A stretch of DNA of 64,000 nucleotides from Pseudotabrizicola alkalilacus (GTDB lineage Bacteria; Pseudomonadota; Alphaproteobacteria; Rhodobacterales; Rhodobacteraceae): positions 186,001 to 250,000 of the forward strand of contig NZ_QWEY01000004.1 in the NCBI RefSeq assembly GCF_003443995.1. The letters are read 5' to 3'. This document shows, one piece after another, positions 50,813-59,592 of the stretch (positions are counted from its first letter, which is position 1; every line of letters begins with the position of its first letter). The position numbers and the translations under genes were made by a program. The notes beneath the pieces were generated by a model. The model was not told the DNA's origin, made no database searches, and saw only the letters and a list, made by a program, of their open reading frames with translations.

Positions 50813-51850
50813 TCAGTAAGCCGTCCAGCCGCCATCGGTGGCATAGATGCCGCCGGTGAAGTTCGACGCTTCCGGCGACAGCAGGAACAGCATCATCCCC
50901 ACTTGTTCGCCCACGGTGGCAGAGCGACCGTTGGGGTCAGTGTAGGACATGACGCTGTGGATCTTGGCGCGTCCCATGCTGGGGCCGGTGGCATCAGCGC
51001 CCGATGCTCTTACGAGTACCCCTGCGCGTTCAACCATCGGCGTGTCGGTGGCCGCCATGTTGACCGAATTCACTCGAATGCCGTAGGGCGCATAGTCGAT
51101 CGCGGCGTTCTTGGTCAGCCCGTTCACGGCATGCTTGGACGCGACATAGGCCGGGTTTCCGGCAAGCCCGGTCATCCCGGCGATCGAGCCGACGTTGACG
51201 ATGGCACCACCGCGGTTTTGTGCAACCAACTGGCGCAACTCGGCGCGCAATGATGTGAACATGCCAGTCGCATTGGACCGCAACACGTTGTTCCAGTAGT
51301 CGTCCGTGGCTTCGTGGATTTTGGCAAAGACCAGCGGCTTTTGCGAGGCGTAGTCGATTGGATCGCCCGAAAACACCCCGTCCATCACACCGGCGTTGTT
51401 GAGAGCTCCGTCAAGACCTCCGAAAACCGCGACCGCTTGATCAACGGCAGCCTGTGCAACGGCGGGATCAGCAATATCGCCATGAATGAAAACCGACTTA
51501 CCGCCTGCAGCGAGGATGGCCTGATGCGACGCCTCGCCCAGATCCTTGATCCAGTCGACGCCGACGACATTCGCGCCCTCGCGGGCAAGCCGCATCGCGG
51601 CCGCCGCACCCATTCCCCGGGCCATCCCGGTGACGATGAACGTCTTGCCCGCAAAACGGCCCGGGATGAAGTAGTCGGGGTCTGGCGGGGTCATAGGGAC
51701 CAAAGCGTTTCCAACTGCATTCCGGTTCGCAGCCTGCGCTTCGGCCGATGCATCCTGAGCTTCGGCTGGCGTCGGGGTCAAAACCTGCTTGGCAGCGACC
51801 ACAGCGCCTGCGGCAAGGGTTACCCCCTTAAGTACGTCACGTCTGTCCAT
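50813..51850 (-). CDS. SDR-family oxidoreductase with Tat signal peptide
   Basis: 345 aa. Begins MDRRDVLKGVTLAAGAVVAA, a twin-arginine signal (RRDVLKG), then a linker and a full SDR: TGMARGMGAAAAMRL cofactor loop, NNAGVMDG, NVGSIAGMTG (Ser), YVASKHAVNGLTK (YxxxK), and C-terminal GGIYATDGGWTAY. AGGAGA precedes the ATG at 51850. NAD(P) is scarce in the periplasm, so export with bound cofactor would be needed; this makes the protein unusual. Confidence 0.85.
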   Translation of the reverse strand: MDRRDVLKGVTLAAGAVVAAKQVLTPTPAEAQDASAEAQAANRNAVGNALVPMTPPDPDYFIPGRFAGKTFIVTGMARGMGAAAAMRLAREGANVVGVDWIKDLGEASHQAILAAGGKSVFIHGDIADPAVAQAAVDQAVAVFGGLDGALNNAGVMDGVFSGDPIDYASQKPLVFAKIHEATDDYWNNVLRSNATGMFTSLRAELRQLVAQNRGGAIVNVGSIAGMTGLAGNPAYVASKHAVNGLTKNAAIDYAPYGIRVNSVNMAATDTPMVERAGVLVRASGADATGPSMGRAKIHSVMSYTDPNGRSATVGEQVGMMLFLLSPEASNFTGGIYATDGGWTAY

Positions 51851-51879
51851 GATCTTCTCCTGATTTCTGGAAGTAAATT

Positions 51880-53655
51880 TCAAAATGCCACACGCAGAAA
51901 CACCATCGCACTGACCCAGGGATCAAGGTCACCGGTCACACCCGATGCTGATTTCAGGTCCGAGGATGGAAACGTCGCTGCAACATGGCCCTGCAGAAAC
52001 GCCTTTTTGGAGATGAACCACTTGGCTGTCAGGTTCACTTCGGTGGCCAGATCCGCCCCGCCGAGAAAGGACAAGGCCGGATTGCCGCCTAGGTTTGTCG
52101 TGCTGTCGGCCTTGAACAGCCATATCTGAGGAACAAGCTCGACTTTGGGGCTGGGGCGAAGACGAAGCTGAATCCGATGTGCGATCAGGTTGCTGTCCTG
52201 GAACACCTTGAAATGGTTGATGCCCTGCACCCACTGTTCGCCGTTGCCGCCCGACAGTAGCGGGTCCCAACGCTCGAACCTGGCGGTATCGGGATCGTCG
52301 CCGGAAAACCGGGCAAAGCGATAGCTGGCCGTCGGTTGCCACGTCGCCTTGGCGAAACTGTAGCCGACTTCACCCATTATGGCCGTGGCCTTCATGTCAA
52401 AACGCCTGTTTTTTTGCAGCGCGGCTTCGCCCACCACGAAGAGACCGCTCTGCTCGGGCTGCCAGCGGAAGCGCAGGTCAAAAACTTCCAGCCCGTCGCG
52501 GCCCAAGGACGCCGTCGCCGGATCGGGGGGCGTCGTCGCGAAATAGCTGAAATCGCTTTTCACAACCTGAAGGTAGGTGCCGCCCAGCTGCCACCCACCG
52601 TCAAGCCGCGTTTCGACGTTCAGACCGGCCATCTTGGTGTTGGATTCCACGACCGGCAGTTCGTCCGGATCAAGATAGAAGGCCTCGACCAGAGTGTCGT
52701 TATAGCGCAACTGACCAAGGACCAGCATATCGGCGGCCCAACGCGGGTTGGACTGAAGCGCCGCGCGATCCTGTCCGTTCGAGGCTGTGTTCGCAATAAG
52801 GAATCCGTCGCCAATCGCAAAGCGCTTGCGCCCGGCGGATATGTTCCAGACCAGGCGGTTTCCTTTGGCCGATGTGTTACCGCCCACGATGCCGATGTAG
52901 GCATCCTCGATCCCGAAATGCAGGCGCGTGTCGTCGGTGAAAAGCTCGGTTCCCGTGGACCCGGCAAGGATCCCGCTCAGGCCACCGTAGATCTGTGCCG
53001 ATCCCGCCAAGGGGGTGATGCCGTAGATGCCGGCGTGCACAAAGCCCTCAACCCAGGCGTCGGTGCCGGCCCCGGACGTGTCACCTGAGACAAGAGGATT
53101 TCCATTCAGGAAAAGGTCCGGCCGCCCATACCATGCGTTGGTGTTGGCATAGGCCATCGTCAGCGTTTCCAGCTTGCCTACGATATAGGTGCCGTTTCGA
53201 TCAAACAGCACCGGAAGATCAGCGCGATCCCCGGTCAGGAAGTAGCCCCGCTCCGAGGCTTTAGAGCGTGTATCCGTCAGGCTCGCCTCGACTGTGACAG
53301 TCACGCCGCCCGTGGCGCCTGGCGACACGATTACGCTGGTTTCAGCCACCGGCGCGGTTCGGCGTACGCTGGCCAAGGCGACCTCGGCTGCCGCCCGGGA
53401 AAAGGCGCCGTCCGGAAACGCCCGGAGTTCCCTTCTGATCAAGTCGATGATCCTGGCGTTGACTGCGGCATCCGCGCTGGGGTTCAGGATCTTGACATCC
53501 ACCGACTCGATCCTGCTGGCAGAATCCTCGGTTGCAACGACTTGGGCATAACCGACCGGTGCAGCAGCGCCTGTGATCATGCACGACAAAATGGCCACCA
53601 ACATCGATGGCCGTAGATTGTCCAATGAACAGACGACGAACCTCTCGACCGACAT
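51880..53655 (-). CDS. Outer-membrane beta-barrel protein, alginate-export-like
   Basis: 591 aa. N-terminal signal (MLVAILSCMITGAAAPVGYA), a periplasmic segment (residues 35-110), and a C-terminal barrel with alternating strands: LHFGIEDAYIGIVGGNTSAK, LVWNISAGRKRFAIGDGFLI, MLVLGQLRYNDTLVEAFYLD, IQLRLRPSPKVELVPQIWLF and a terminal aromatic strand ending AMVFLRVAF. It resembles alginate_exp porins. The ATG at 53655 follows AGGAG. First gene of the cargo operon; it would carry a substrate across the outer membrane. Confidence 0.75.
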   Translation of the reverse strand: MSVERFVVCSLDNLRPSMLVAILSCMITGAAAPVGYAQVVATEDSASRIESVDVKILNPSADAAVNARIIDLIRRELRAFPDGAFSRAAAEVALASVRRTAPVAETSVIVSPGATGGVTVTVEASLTDTRSKASERGYFLTGDRADLPVLFDRNGTYIVGKLETLTMAYANTNAWYGRPDLFLNGNPLVSGDTSGAGTDAWVEGFVHAGIYGITPLAGSAQIYGGLSGILAGSTGTELFTDDTRLHFGIEDAYIGIVGGNTSAKGNRLVWNISAGRKRFAIGDGFLIANTASNGQDRAALQSNPRWAADMLVLGQLRYNDTLVEAFYLDPDELPVVESNTKMAGLNVETRLDGGWQLGGTYLQVVKSDFSYFATTPPDPATASLGRDGLEVFDLRFRWQPEQSGLFVVGEAALQKNRRFDMKATAIMGEVGYSFAKATWQPTASYRFARFSGDDPDTARFERWDPLLSGGNGEQWVQGINHFKVFQDSNLIAHRIQLRLRPSPKVELVPQIWLFKADSTTNLGGNPALSFLGGADLATEVNLTAKWFISKKAFLQGHVAATFPSSDLKSASGVTGDLDPWVSAMVFLRVAF

Positions 53656-53966
53656 GCAAACGCTCCTTTTCTGATTACTGTTTGGCCTATAAGTTAGAAA
53701 TGTAACAAAAAATACGGCTGGTACAGTGACATGCTTCTGTTGCAGCCTCGGATTACGCACCCTTTACACGCATGAGGACTCAAGCCAGATCGGGTGAGCT
53801 TTGTACCGAAACTTGCTGCTTTCCTCAAAAGGGTACTGAACCGTTGACCATGTAAGAGGTGAAAGAAACCAGAATGGAACTCATCTGACCCCCTGGCACC
53901 AATTAGGTGTGTGCGACGGACAGTAAAGTCGCCGCGCGCAACTTGTTTCGGGCACTAGCCGCTTGA
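53656..53966. other. Intergenic stretch without a gene
   Basis: 311 bases between two minus-strand outer-membrane genes. AT-rich near 53690-53720 (TAAGTTAGAAATGTAACA), so it probably holds the promoter of the barrel gene. I see no coding potential, RNA gene or strong hairpin. Confidence 0.5.
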
Positions 53967-54734
53967 TCAAAACCCTACGACCTTGAAGCCTACCTCTATC
54001 CCGAAGTCCGCGCCACGATTGCGGCCGATTCCGATGCTAGGTTTGATGAAGAAGCTCTCATTGCCCGCCAACCCAAGATCCACCGCCTGGCCATAGGTCA
54101 CTGCAAGCGCGCCCGAAAATTTATCAGTTTCCCAGTCGTAAATGATCGCGGGGTCCACCGTCATGTAAGCCTTCGGGTTGCGAAGCTTTGGCACATAGTA
54201 CAGGTCAAATGTCGTCTGGCTCACATCTTGCCGACCGGGATCGGGGTTGCCAATCGACATCGAATGCAGAAGCGCCGGGGCAAGGATCGTCCCGGACTTG
54301 AAGAAGAACGCATAGGCACCCGACAGCTCAAGCACATCCACCCCTGCACCCCGGTTGGGCGCATCGGCTGTGTCAAACACGGCTTCAGCCCCGACGATGA
54401 TTCCATAAGAGGGCGTGATGGTCAGTACTCTTGAAATTTTGACCGAAAAATCACCAACTCCAAAACCGGTTTCGCCAAAGCTGGTAGAAACAAACGGCAG
54501 TTTCAGGTTTAAGCCGGTTCGACCATCAGTGCCGATCGTCGTGCCGTATTTTAGAGTCAGGGTCTGCAAATCACCGCCGTCAACAAGTCTAAGATTTTCG
54601 TACGAGAGAGTGAAACTGCTGCTAAGCTTCGTCGGGTCGGTCCCGTTATCGATCTTGTTGTCCTGCGCCAAAGCGACAAAGGGCATAAGGATAGCGCAAG
54701 CCGCAGCCACGCCGATTTTTTTAAAGTGCCTCAA
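53967..54734 (-). CDS. Outer-membrane transporter-family protein (MetA-pathway-of-phenol-degradation-like)
   Basis: 255 aa with signal peptide (IGVAAACAILMPFVALAQ). Barrel strands: SFTLSYENLRLVDGGDLQTL, LKYGTTIGTDGRTGLNLKLP, FGVGDFSVKISRVLTITPSY, GIIVGAEAVFDTADAPNRGA, KAYMTVDPAIIYDWETDKFS, and terminal FGIEVGFKVVGF. Such proteins are outer-membrane channels, often beside aromatic catabolism. No catabolic enzyme lies next to it here, so its substrate is open. An IS481 element inserted upstream of its start. Confidence 0.75.
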   Translation of the reverse strand: MRHFKKIGVAAACAILMPFVALAQDNKIDNGTDPTKLSSSFTLSYENLRLVDGGDLQTLTLKYGTTIGTDGRTGLNLKLPFVSTSFGETGFGVGDFSVKISRVLTITPSYGIIVGAEAVFDTADAPNRGAGVDVLELSGAYAFFFKSGTILAPALLHSMSIGNPDPGRQDVSQTTFDLYYVPKLRNPKAYMTVDPAIIYDWETDKFSGALAVTYGQAVDLGLAGNESFFIKPSIGIGRNRGADFGIEVGFKVVGF

Positions 54735-54855
54735 AGCGCTACTCCTTTAATACTGATCGTGACTGTTAACGGTAACGCTGTAGCTGCAACGTACGCAAAC
54801 AGAATTGTAAGGATCAAAGGACATAATCACCCATAATGGGTTGCAAGCCCGTAGC

Positions 54856-55914
54856 TGTTCCATCCCGGATGATCACATAGACCCTCGGCGCTCTGCGTTT
54901 TTCATGGCAAGATCGGTTCTGAGGGACATTCGGAGCGGGGTGCGGACATGCTGATCCATCTTCACAAGCAGGCGACGACGACGCCGAAGGTTCGGGCAGC
55001 GATCCAGGCCAGCGTTGAGCCTGCGTCCGCCCTTGCGGAGCGGTTCGGCACGACCGAGCAGACGGTCTACAAGTGGAAGCACCGGGACACGGTGCATGAC
55101 CGCAGCCACACGCCGCACCGGCTTCAAACGACACTTACGCCCGCGCAAGAGGCGGTGGCGGTTGTCCTGCGCAAGTCATTGCTGGTGTCGATCGACGACC
55201 TGCTCGCGGTGGTGCGGGAATTCCTCAATCCGGATGTCTCGCGCTCGGGCCTCGACCGCTGCCTGCGTCGGCACGGGGTGGGCAATCTGCGCGACCTTCA
55301 GGCGAAAGACCCCAGACCGAAGCATAAGGCATTCAAGGCCTACGAGCCCGGCTATCTGCATGTGGACGTCAAGTATCTGCCTCAAATGGTTGACGAAACC
55401 TCGCGCCGCTACCTGTTCGTGGCCATTGATCGGGCAACCCGCTGGGTGTTCATCCGCATCTTCAAGGCCAAGACCGCCGCCAACGCCCGCCGGTTCTTGC
55501 GCGACCTGGAACGGGCCTGCCCAATCCGGATCAGGACGGTTTTGACCGATAATGGCAAGGAATTCACCGACCGCCTGTTTGGTCTGCGCAAACGCGAGGC
55601 CACCGGCAAGCACGAGTTCGACCAACTCTGCGCAGACCTAGGAATCGAACACCGCCTCGCACCGCCGCAGCACCCTCAAACCAACGGGATGGTCGAACGC
55701 TTCAACGGCCGGATCGAGGAGGTGCTTCAATCCCACCACTTCCATTCAGGCGAGGAACTGGAAACCACGCTGCACCGCTACGTGCTGCTCTACAATCAGC
55801 AGCTTCCGCAGTCAGCCTTGGGCAGCAAGACGCCCTTGCAGGCGATGAGGGACTGGCACAAACTGAAACCGGAGGTGTTCAGGAAACAGCCATATCACCT
55901 TCCGGGATGTGACA
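54856..55914 (+). mobile_element. IS481-family insertion sequence with 6-bp target duplication
   Basis: Imperfect inverted ends: left TGTTCCATCCCGGATG at 54856, right end (complement) TGTCACATCCCGGAAG ending at 55914; CATCCCGGA is identical in both. The target CGTAGC is duplicated at 54850-54855 and 55915-55920, so insertion is recent and the element is complete. Confidence 0.8.
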
Positions 55915-55919
55915 CGTAG
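54948..55919 (+). CDS. IS481-family transposase
   Basis: 323 aa, complete. N-terminal HTH (ALAERFGTTEQTVYKWKHRD), then the DDE/RNase H-fold core: YLHVDVKYLPQM (D), TVLTDNGKEFTDRLF (D) and TNGMVERFNGRIEEVL (E). The stop TAG (55917-55919) lies in the duplicated target sequence, not in the element, so the C-terminus depends on the insertion site. The start at 54948 follows GGGGTGCGG. Confidence 0.92.
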   Translation: MLIHLHKQATTTPKVRAAIQASVEPASALAERFGTTEQTVYKWKHRDTVHDRSHTPHRLQTTLTPAQEAVAVVLRKSLLVSIDDLLAVVREFLNPDVSRSGLDRCLRRHGVGNLRDLQAKDPRPKHKAFKAYEPGYLHVDVKYLPQMVDETSRRYLFVAIDRATRWVFIRIFKAKTAANARRFLRDLERACPIRIRTVLTDNGKEFTDRLFGLRKREATGKHEFDQLCADLGIEHRLAPPQHPQTNGMVERFNGRIEEVLQSHHFHSGEELETTLHRYVLLYNQQLPQSALGSKTPLQAMRDWHKLKPEVFRKQPYHLPGCDT

Positions 55920-56009
55920 CCAACCATTCCGGGCTTTGGGAACAAGAGTTTTTGCTTTCAGATCATGCCGATGATAAACAAGCACACTGCGCAGGGAGGC
56001 GACTGGCCG

Positions 56010-56489
56010 ATGAACAACAAGCGTGCAGCAGACGCAGCCACACTCATGCGCGAGCGCTACGTCGAAATCTGGCCGAAGATCCTCGACCCTTGGACTCAGT
56101 ATCTGATTTCGGCACGGTCTGCATTCGACGGTGACATGGACAAGATGATCATCCTCGCCGTGATCGGTTTGGCAACGCTGCAGGACGGGAGGGTGCTGGC
56201 GCATCCCACCTCTTCGCTCAAGTATGATGACCTTGGAGATGACCGGGCAAAGCGTGCTGACGCGCGTCCGATCAACATCGAGTCGATCTCGCTTTACACG
56301 GGGATCCCGCGCGAGTCGGTTCGGCGCAAGGTCCGTGAACTCATCGCGCGCAGATGGGTAGCCCGCGACACACGCGGCTATCTGGTGGTTTTATCGGCTG
56401 CGGCCATTGATCTTGAACCGCTGAGCACACTTCTATTTCGGCTGATTGGCCGAATTAGCAACGAGATCAACGACCATTTGTCTTTGTAA
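56010..56489 (+). CDS. Winged-helix regulator-like protein
   Basis: 159 aa. The C-terminal half (INIESISLYTGIPRESVRRK, VRELIARRWVARDTRGYLVV) is a winged helix-turn-helix; the N-terminal half is helical (LMRERYVEIWPKILDPWTQY) and contains a hydrophobic patch (MIILAVIGLATL). The ATG at 56010 follows GGGAGG with a 10-nt gap. No family recognised; probably a transcription factor of the island. The bases 56490-56730 between it and the IS5 element contain nothing recognisable. Confidence 0.65.
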   Translation: MNNKRAADAATLMRERYVEIWPKILDPWTQYLISARSAFDGDMDKMIILAVIGLATLQDGRVLAHPTSSLKYDDLGDDRAKRADARPINIESISLYTGIPRESVRRKVRELIARRWVARDTRGYLVVLSAAAIDLEPLSTLLFRLIGRISNEINDHLSL

Positions 56490-56730
56490 ACGCATTTGGC
56501 CCGGCCCAGTTTTCCGGCTCGGCTATGCCGAAAATCCATATGTTCTCTCGACTTCAGGTAATTGCCCAGCAGCAAGCAAATGTTGTTTCTGGCGGACCTT
56601 TGTTGACGACTACCCATGAAGGGTGACTTTTGCGAAATCCTTCGGATGCCATGTCGCACAGATGTCAGTCCACAAACCGCCCTTGGTGACATCTATAGCT
56701 CAGCGTAACGCTGCAGGGTCCACCAATCTA

Positions 56731-57595
56731 GGGTCAGGACTCGTTCTCGTTTCATAGCCAGAACATGACGGTTGCTGCGAGAGCGATGGCGGATAGGAAG
56801 ACCTTCGGGCATCTGTCGTAGCGGGTAGCGACCCGTAGCCAGTCCTTCAGACGCCCGAACATGATCTCGATCCGGTTGCGCCGTTTGTAGCGGCGCTTGT
56901 CGTATTTGACGGGCTTGCCGCGCGACTTCCGGCCCGGGATGCAGGGCTTTATTCCCTTGTCTTTCAACGCATCTCTGAACCAGTCAGCGTCATAGCCCCG
57001 GTCGGCCAGCAGCCACTCCGCCTTTGGCAGGCTGCCCATGAGGGCCGCCGCGCCCGTGTAATCGCTCACCTGGCCTGCGGTCATGAAGAAACGGATCGGG
57101 CGACCATTGGCATCGGTGACCGCGTGCAGCTTCGTGTTCATGCCGCCCTTGGTGCGGCCGATCAGACGGCCCCGCTGGTCGTCGGACCCCCCTTTTTCGT
57201 CCGCAGGCTGGTCGCCGTGCGGTGCGCTTTCAAATAGGTCGCATCGATCATTACCGTCTTCGGGACCGCCGCCTCAGAGGCAAGGCCCTCCATGATCCGG
57301 GCGAAGACCCCCATGTCCCCCCACCGCTTCCAGCGGTTGTATAGCGTCTTAGGCGGACCATACTCCTTCGGCGCATCGCACCACCGCAAGCCGTTGCGAT
57401 TGATGAAGATTATGCCGCTCAGAACGCGCCGGTCATCGACGCGCGGCACGCCATGGCTCTTTGGGAAAAAAGGCCGAAGCCGGGCCATCTGTGTTTCCGT
57501 CAGCCAGAAAAGATTGCTCATCGTCACCCCCATCAGTTCGGGAGTTTGAATCACGCAGCCGAGGCCACCTCAAGCAGATCAATGGGTCCTGACCC
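56731..57595 (-). mobile_element. IS5-family (IS427-type) insertion sequence
   Basis: Inverted ends GGGTCAGGAC at 56731 and its complement ending at 57595; flanked by TA on both sides (56729-56730 and 57596-57597), the 2-bp target duplication expected for this group. Contains a two-frame transposase. Confidence 0.8.
56752..57521 (-). CDS. IS5-family transposase, two frames joined by -1 frameshift
   Basis: Frame A (57521-57162) begins MSNLFWLTETQMARLRPFFP, with NRNGLRWCDAPKEYGPPKTL and VMIDATYLKAHRTA (first Asp). Frame B (down to 56752) has GGMNTKLHAVTDANGRPIRF, WLLADRGYDADWFRD (second Asp) and RRYKRRNRIEIMFGRLKDW (Glu). The switch is one step back, at a run AAAAAGGGGGG (57187-57197), a plausible slippery site typical of IS427-type elements. 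The fusion protein would be active; frame A alone would not. Confidence 0.88.
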
Positions 57596-57820
57596 TACGG
57601 CATTGACGAGATCGTGCCCCGCCATTTTGAGGCCGAGGGACGCGCTGCAGGTCTACCCAAGGGACGTGCATTGGAACTGTTGCAAGACATGACGGACCGG
57701 CTGGGTCCAGCACTGGACAGGGCGCTGCTGGCGGTCGGTTATCAGGTACGGGAGGCGATCAGCGGGCCGATAGCTGCTGATGCGATGCAGCGGGCGGCTC
57801 AGATGATGGAGCTGCTTTAG
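57596..57820 (+). pseudogene. HipA-like C-terminal remnant cut by IS5
   Basis: The frame from the IS edge reads IDEIVPRHFEAEGRAAGLPK, GRALELLQDMTDRLGPALDR; PRxFxxEAxxxGLPxxxAxxxL is the pattern of the HipA kinase C-terminus. The rest of HipA, including its kinase motifs, is absent, and no HipB antitoxin lies nearby. The element truncates the gene exactly at 57595. Confidence 0.55.
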
Positions 57821-58407
57821 GGATCAGACCCCGTTGTTGCCAACCCTGCCAGCGCTTTGTCGACCTCGCACGCCATCGCGGCAAGCAGCTCTTCCCACAG
57901 TATGCAAAACTCCTCAGCGAATTCGAACAAGCCCCCGGCGAAGGTGCGGATCGTGGTCATGTCGTCATCAGTGAACGGGATAGGGCGGCCGCGCAGCTTG
58001 GCCTCGTTCAGCTTGCGGGCGATGTGGTTGACGGCGGCGCCTTCGTTGGCGACCTGCGCGCCCCAGGCTTGCAGATGGTCGAGCACGACCGGATCGACCG
58101 GGCGCAGCAGGATGTCGGCCGCCCCCATCAGACGGCGCAGTGCCGCAGGGTGGTCGGTGATGCTGCGCCGTGCCAGCGCGGCCTGGAGGCCGGCCAGTTC
58201 GCGCGCGCTCAAGCGGGTGCTGATGGTTCGGGTGCGGGCCGGTCGTGTGCGGGCCGGTCGTGTGCCTTTGGCCTTGCTCAGCGTGTTGTAAATCGTCCTA
58301 GGCGAGACGCCGAAGCGGCGGGCCAGCACGGCGGCAGAGGTGCCCTGAGCGCGGGCCTCGATGATCTGGCGGCGCTCTTCGTCGGTCAGTTTGCGATGGT
58401 GGCGCAT
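57817..58407 (-). CDS. HTH-MobC fusion, plasmid-mobilisation-like protein
   Basis: 196 aa. Residues 1-50 (LTDEERRQIIEARAQGTSAA, VLARRFGVSPRTIYNTLSKA) are a resolvase-type HTH. The rest resembles MobC relaxosome proteins: ISTRLSARELAGLQAALA, then VANEGAAVNHIARKLNEAKL. A PARTR repeat joins the two parts. No relaxase is visible in the window, so mobilisation would need a helper. The stop overlaps the HipA remnant. Confidence 0.65.
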   Translation of the reverse strand: MRHHRKLTDEERRQIIEARAQGTSAAVLARRFGVSPRTIYNTLSKAKGTRPARTRPARTRTISTRLSARELAGLQAALARRSITDHPAALRRLMGAADILLRPVDPVVLDHLQAWGAQVANEGAAVNHIARKLNEAKLRGRPIPFTDDDMTTIRTFAGGLFEFAEEFCILWEELLAAMACEVDKALAGLATTGSDP

Positions 58408-58516
58408 GTGAAGTTTACGTTCCTATTTCTTGCCAAATTCCTCTAAGCCCATGCCTCCCAGCGTCAGCGGAGGCGGGCCAGGGGCTTGGAGTCCGTTTCT
58501 GTGGTTTTGTTTGTTC

Positions 58517-58674
58517 GGACGGGGCACAGGAGACGCGATGCTGGGAACGCGATGCATTGTGCGCGAAGCACGGGACGCGGCGCAAAGGACGTGATGCGCA
58601 ATGCGGAAGGCGCGGCGCAGAGGACGCGGTAAGTGATGCGTTGTGCAGAAAGCGCGGAGCATGGGACGCGATGC
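58517..58674. repeat. Four degenerate tandem repeats of about 42 bp
   Basis: On the minus strand, four units each beginning GCATC(A/G)C (ends near 58674, 58639, 58597 and 58555; lengths 35, 42, 42 and 39). They lie in the 288-bp gap between the MobC-like and HTH replication-type genes and could be iterons or an origin of transfer. Confidence 0.5.
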
Positions 58675-58695
58675 GGCCTGCAAAGAACGCGCTGC

Positions 58696-59556
58696 TCATG
58701 CCGCCAGTCTCGCTGCGCGCAGCTGGCCGTCGCTGACCAGCCCTGACGCCAACAGCGCCGTCACCTGCGGCGCGGTGATGTGTTTGCACATCGGGTTGCG
58801 GTCACGCACCCAAGTGGCCAGCCGTGCGTGGTGGTCAGCTGCTAGGGCAGTCTGCGCCTGCCGTTCCTCGGTCATCGCCTCCAGAAACCGCCGCCAGCGA
58901 CGGTCAGCGAACCAGTTGTCCGCGAAACAGACCTTTGACCGGGTGAACCCTGCGCTCTCAGTGGCGTAGGCCTGAACAGCGTGCAGCAGGTCATCGGGGT
59001 CACCGCCCTCCCTCAATGCCTCGGCGATCCGGGCAAGACACGCCGCCTTCCCGCGCTGCCGGTCCTTCGGATAGGCGGCCCAGATTTTCTCAAGTCTTTC
59101 ATCTTCCACCGCCGCCTGCGCGCGCTTGTGCGTAGGTGGTTTATGGATGGTTTTAGGGTGGTTTGGGGTCCACCCTGGACCCCGTACCCCGTCCACTGTG
59201 GACCCCGTACCGGGTTTAGTCTGGACGGGGTCCACTGTGACCCCCGTCCCCTCGTCGGGTTCGGCGGAAGATTCCAGTGCCGTCACGCGGGCCAGAACGA
59301 TCCGGTAGATCACCGTGAAACCGTTCTTGCAGGGACGGCGCCCGGTCTCGATCAGGATGCCCTCGCGCAGGAAATCGCTGATCGTCCGCTTCACGGTGCT
59401 TTCGCCCAGCTCGGTGTGCCGCTGGATCGTGCCCTTGGAGCACCAGATGCCCGAGCCGTCATCGCTCGCCTTGTCGGCCAGAAACATGATGATCTGCTTG
59501 CGGGCGGCGCTGCCGAAGCGGCGGTCGGCGCATTCGTTCGCGACGCGCCAGCTCAT
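58696..59556 (-). CDS. Helix-turn-helix replication-type protein of the island
   Basis: 286 aa. The N-terminal HTH_36-type domain (RKQIIMFLADKASDDGSGIW, CSKGTIQRHTELGESTVKRT, ISDFLREGILIETGRRP) is common in phage and integrative-element replication proteins. A Pro/Thr-rich linker follows, then a helical C-terminal part with LEKIWAAYPKDRQRGKAACL and FADNWFADRRWRRFLEAM. GAGG lies 7 nt before the ATG. Located beside the repeats and the att site, so it may start replication or control excision. Confidence 0.7.
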   Translation of the reverse strand: MSWRVANECADRRFGSAARKQIIMFLADKASDDGSGIWCSKGTIQRHTELGESTVKRTISDFLREGILIETGRRPCKNGFTVIYRIVLARVTALESSAEPDEGTGVTVDPVQTKPGTGSTVDGVRGPGWTPNHPKTIHKPPTHKRAQAAVEDERLEKIWAAYPKDRQRGKAACLARIAEALREGGDPDDLLHAVQAYATESAGFTRSKVCFADNWFADRRWRRFLEAMTEERQAQTALAADHHARLATWVRDRNPMCKHITAPQVTALLASGLVSDGQLRAARLAA

Positions 59557-59592
59557 CGGGGCGCCTCAGAGGGGCGGAATCGCGTCCGAACT

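Noticed and set aside
58517-58674. CRISPR array
   Set aside because: Repeats are degenerate and contiguous without spacers, and no cas gene is in the window.
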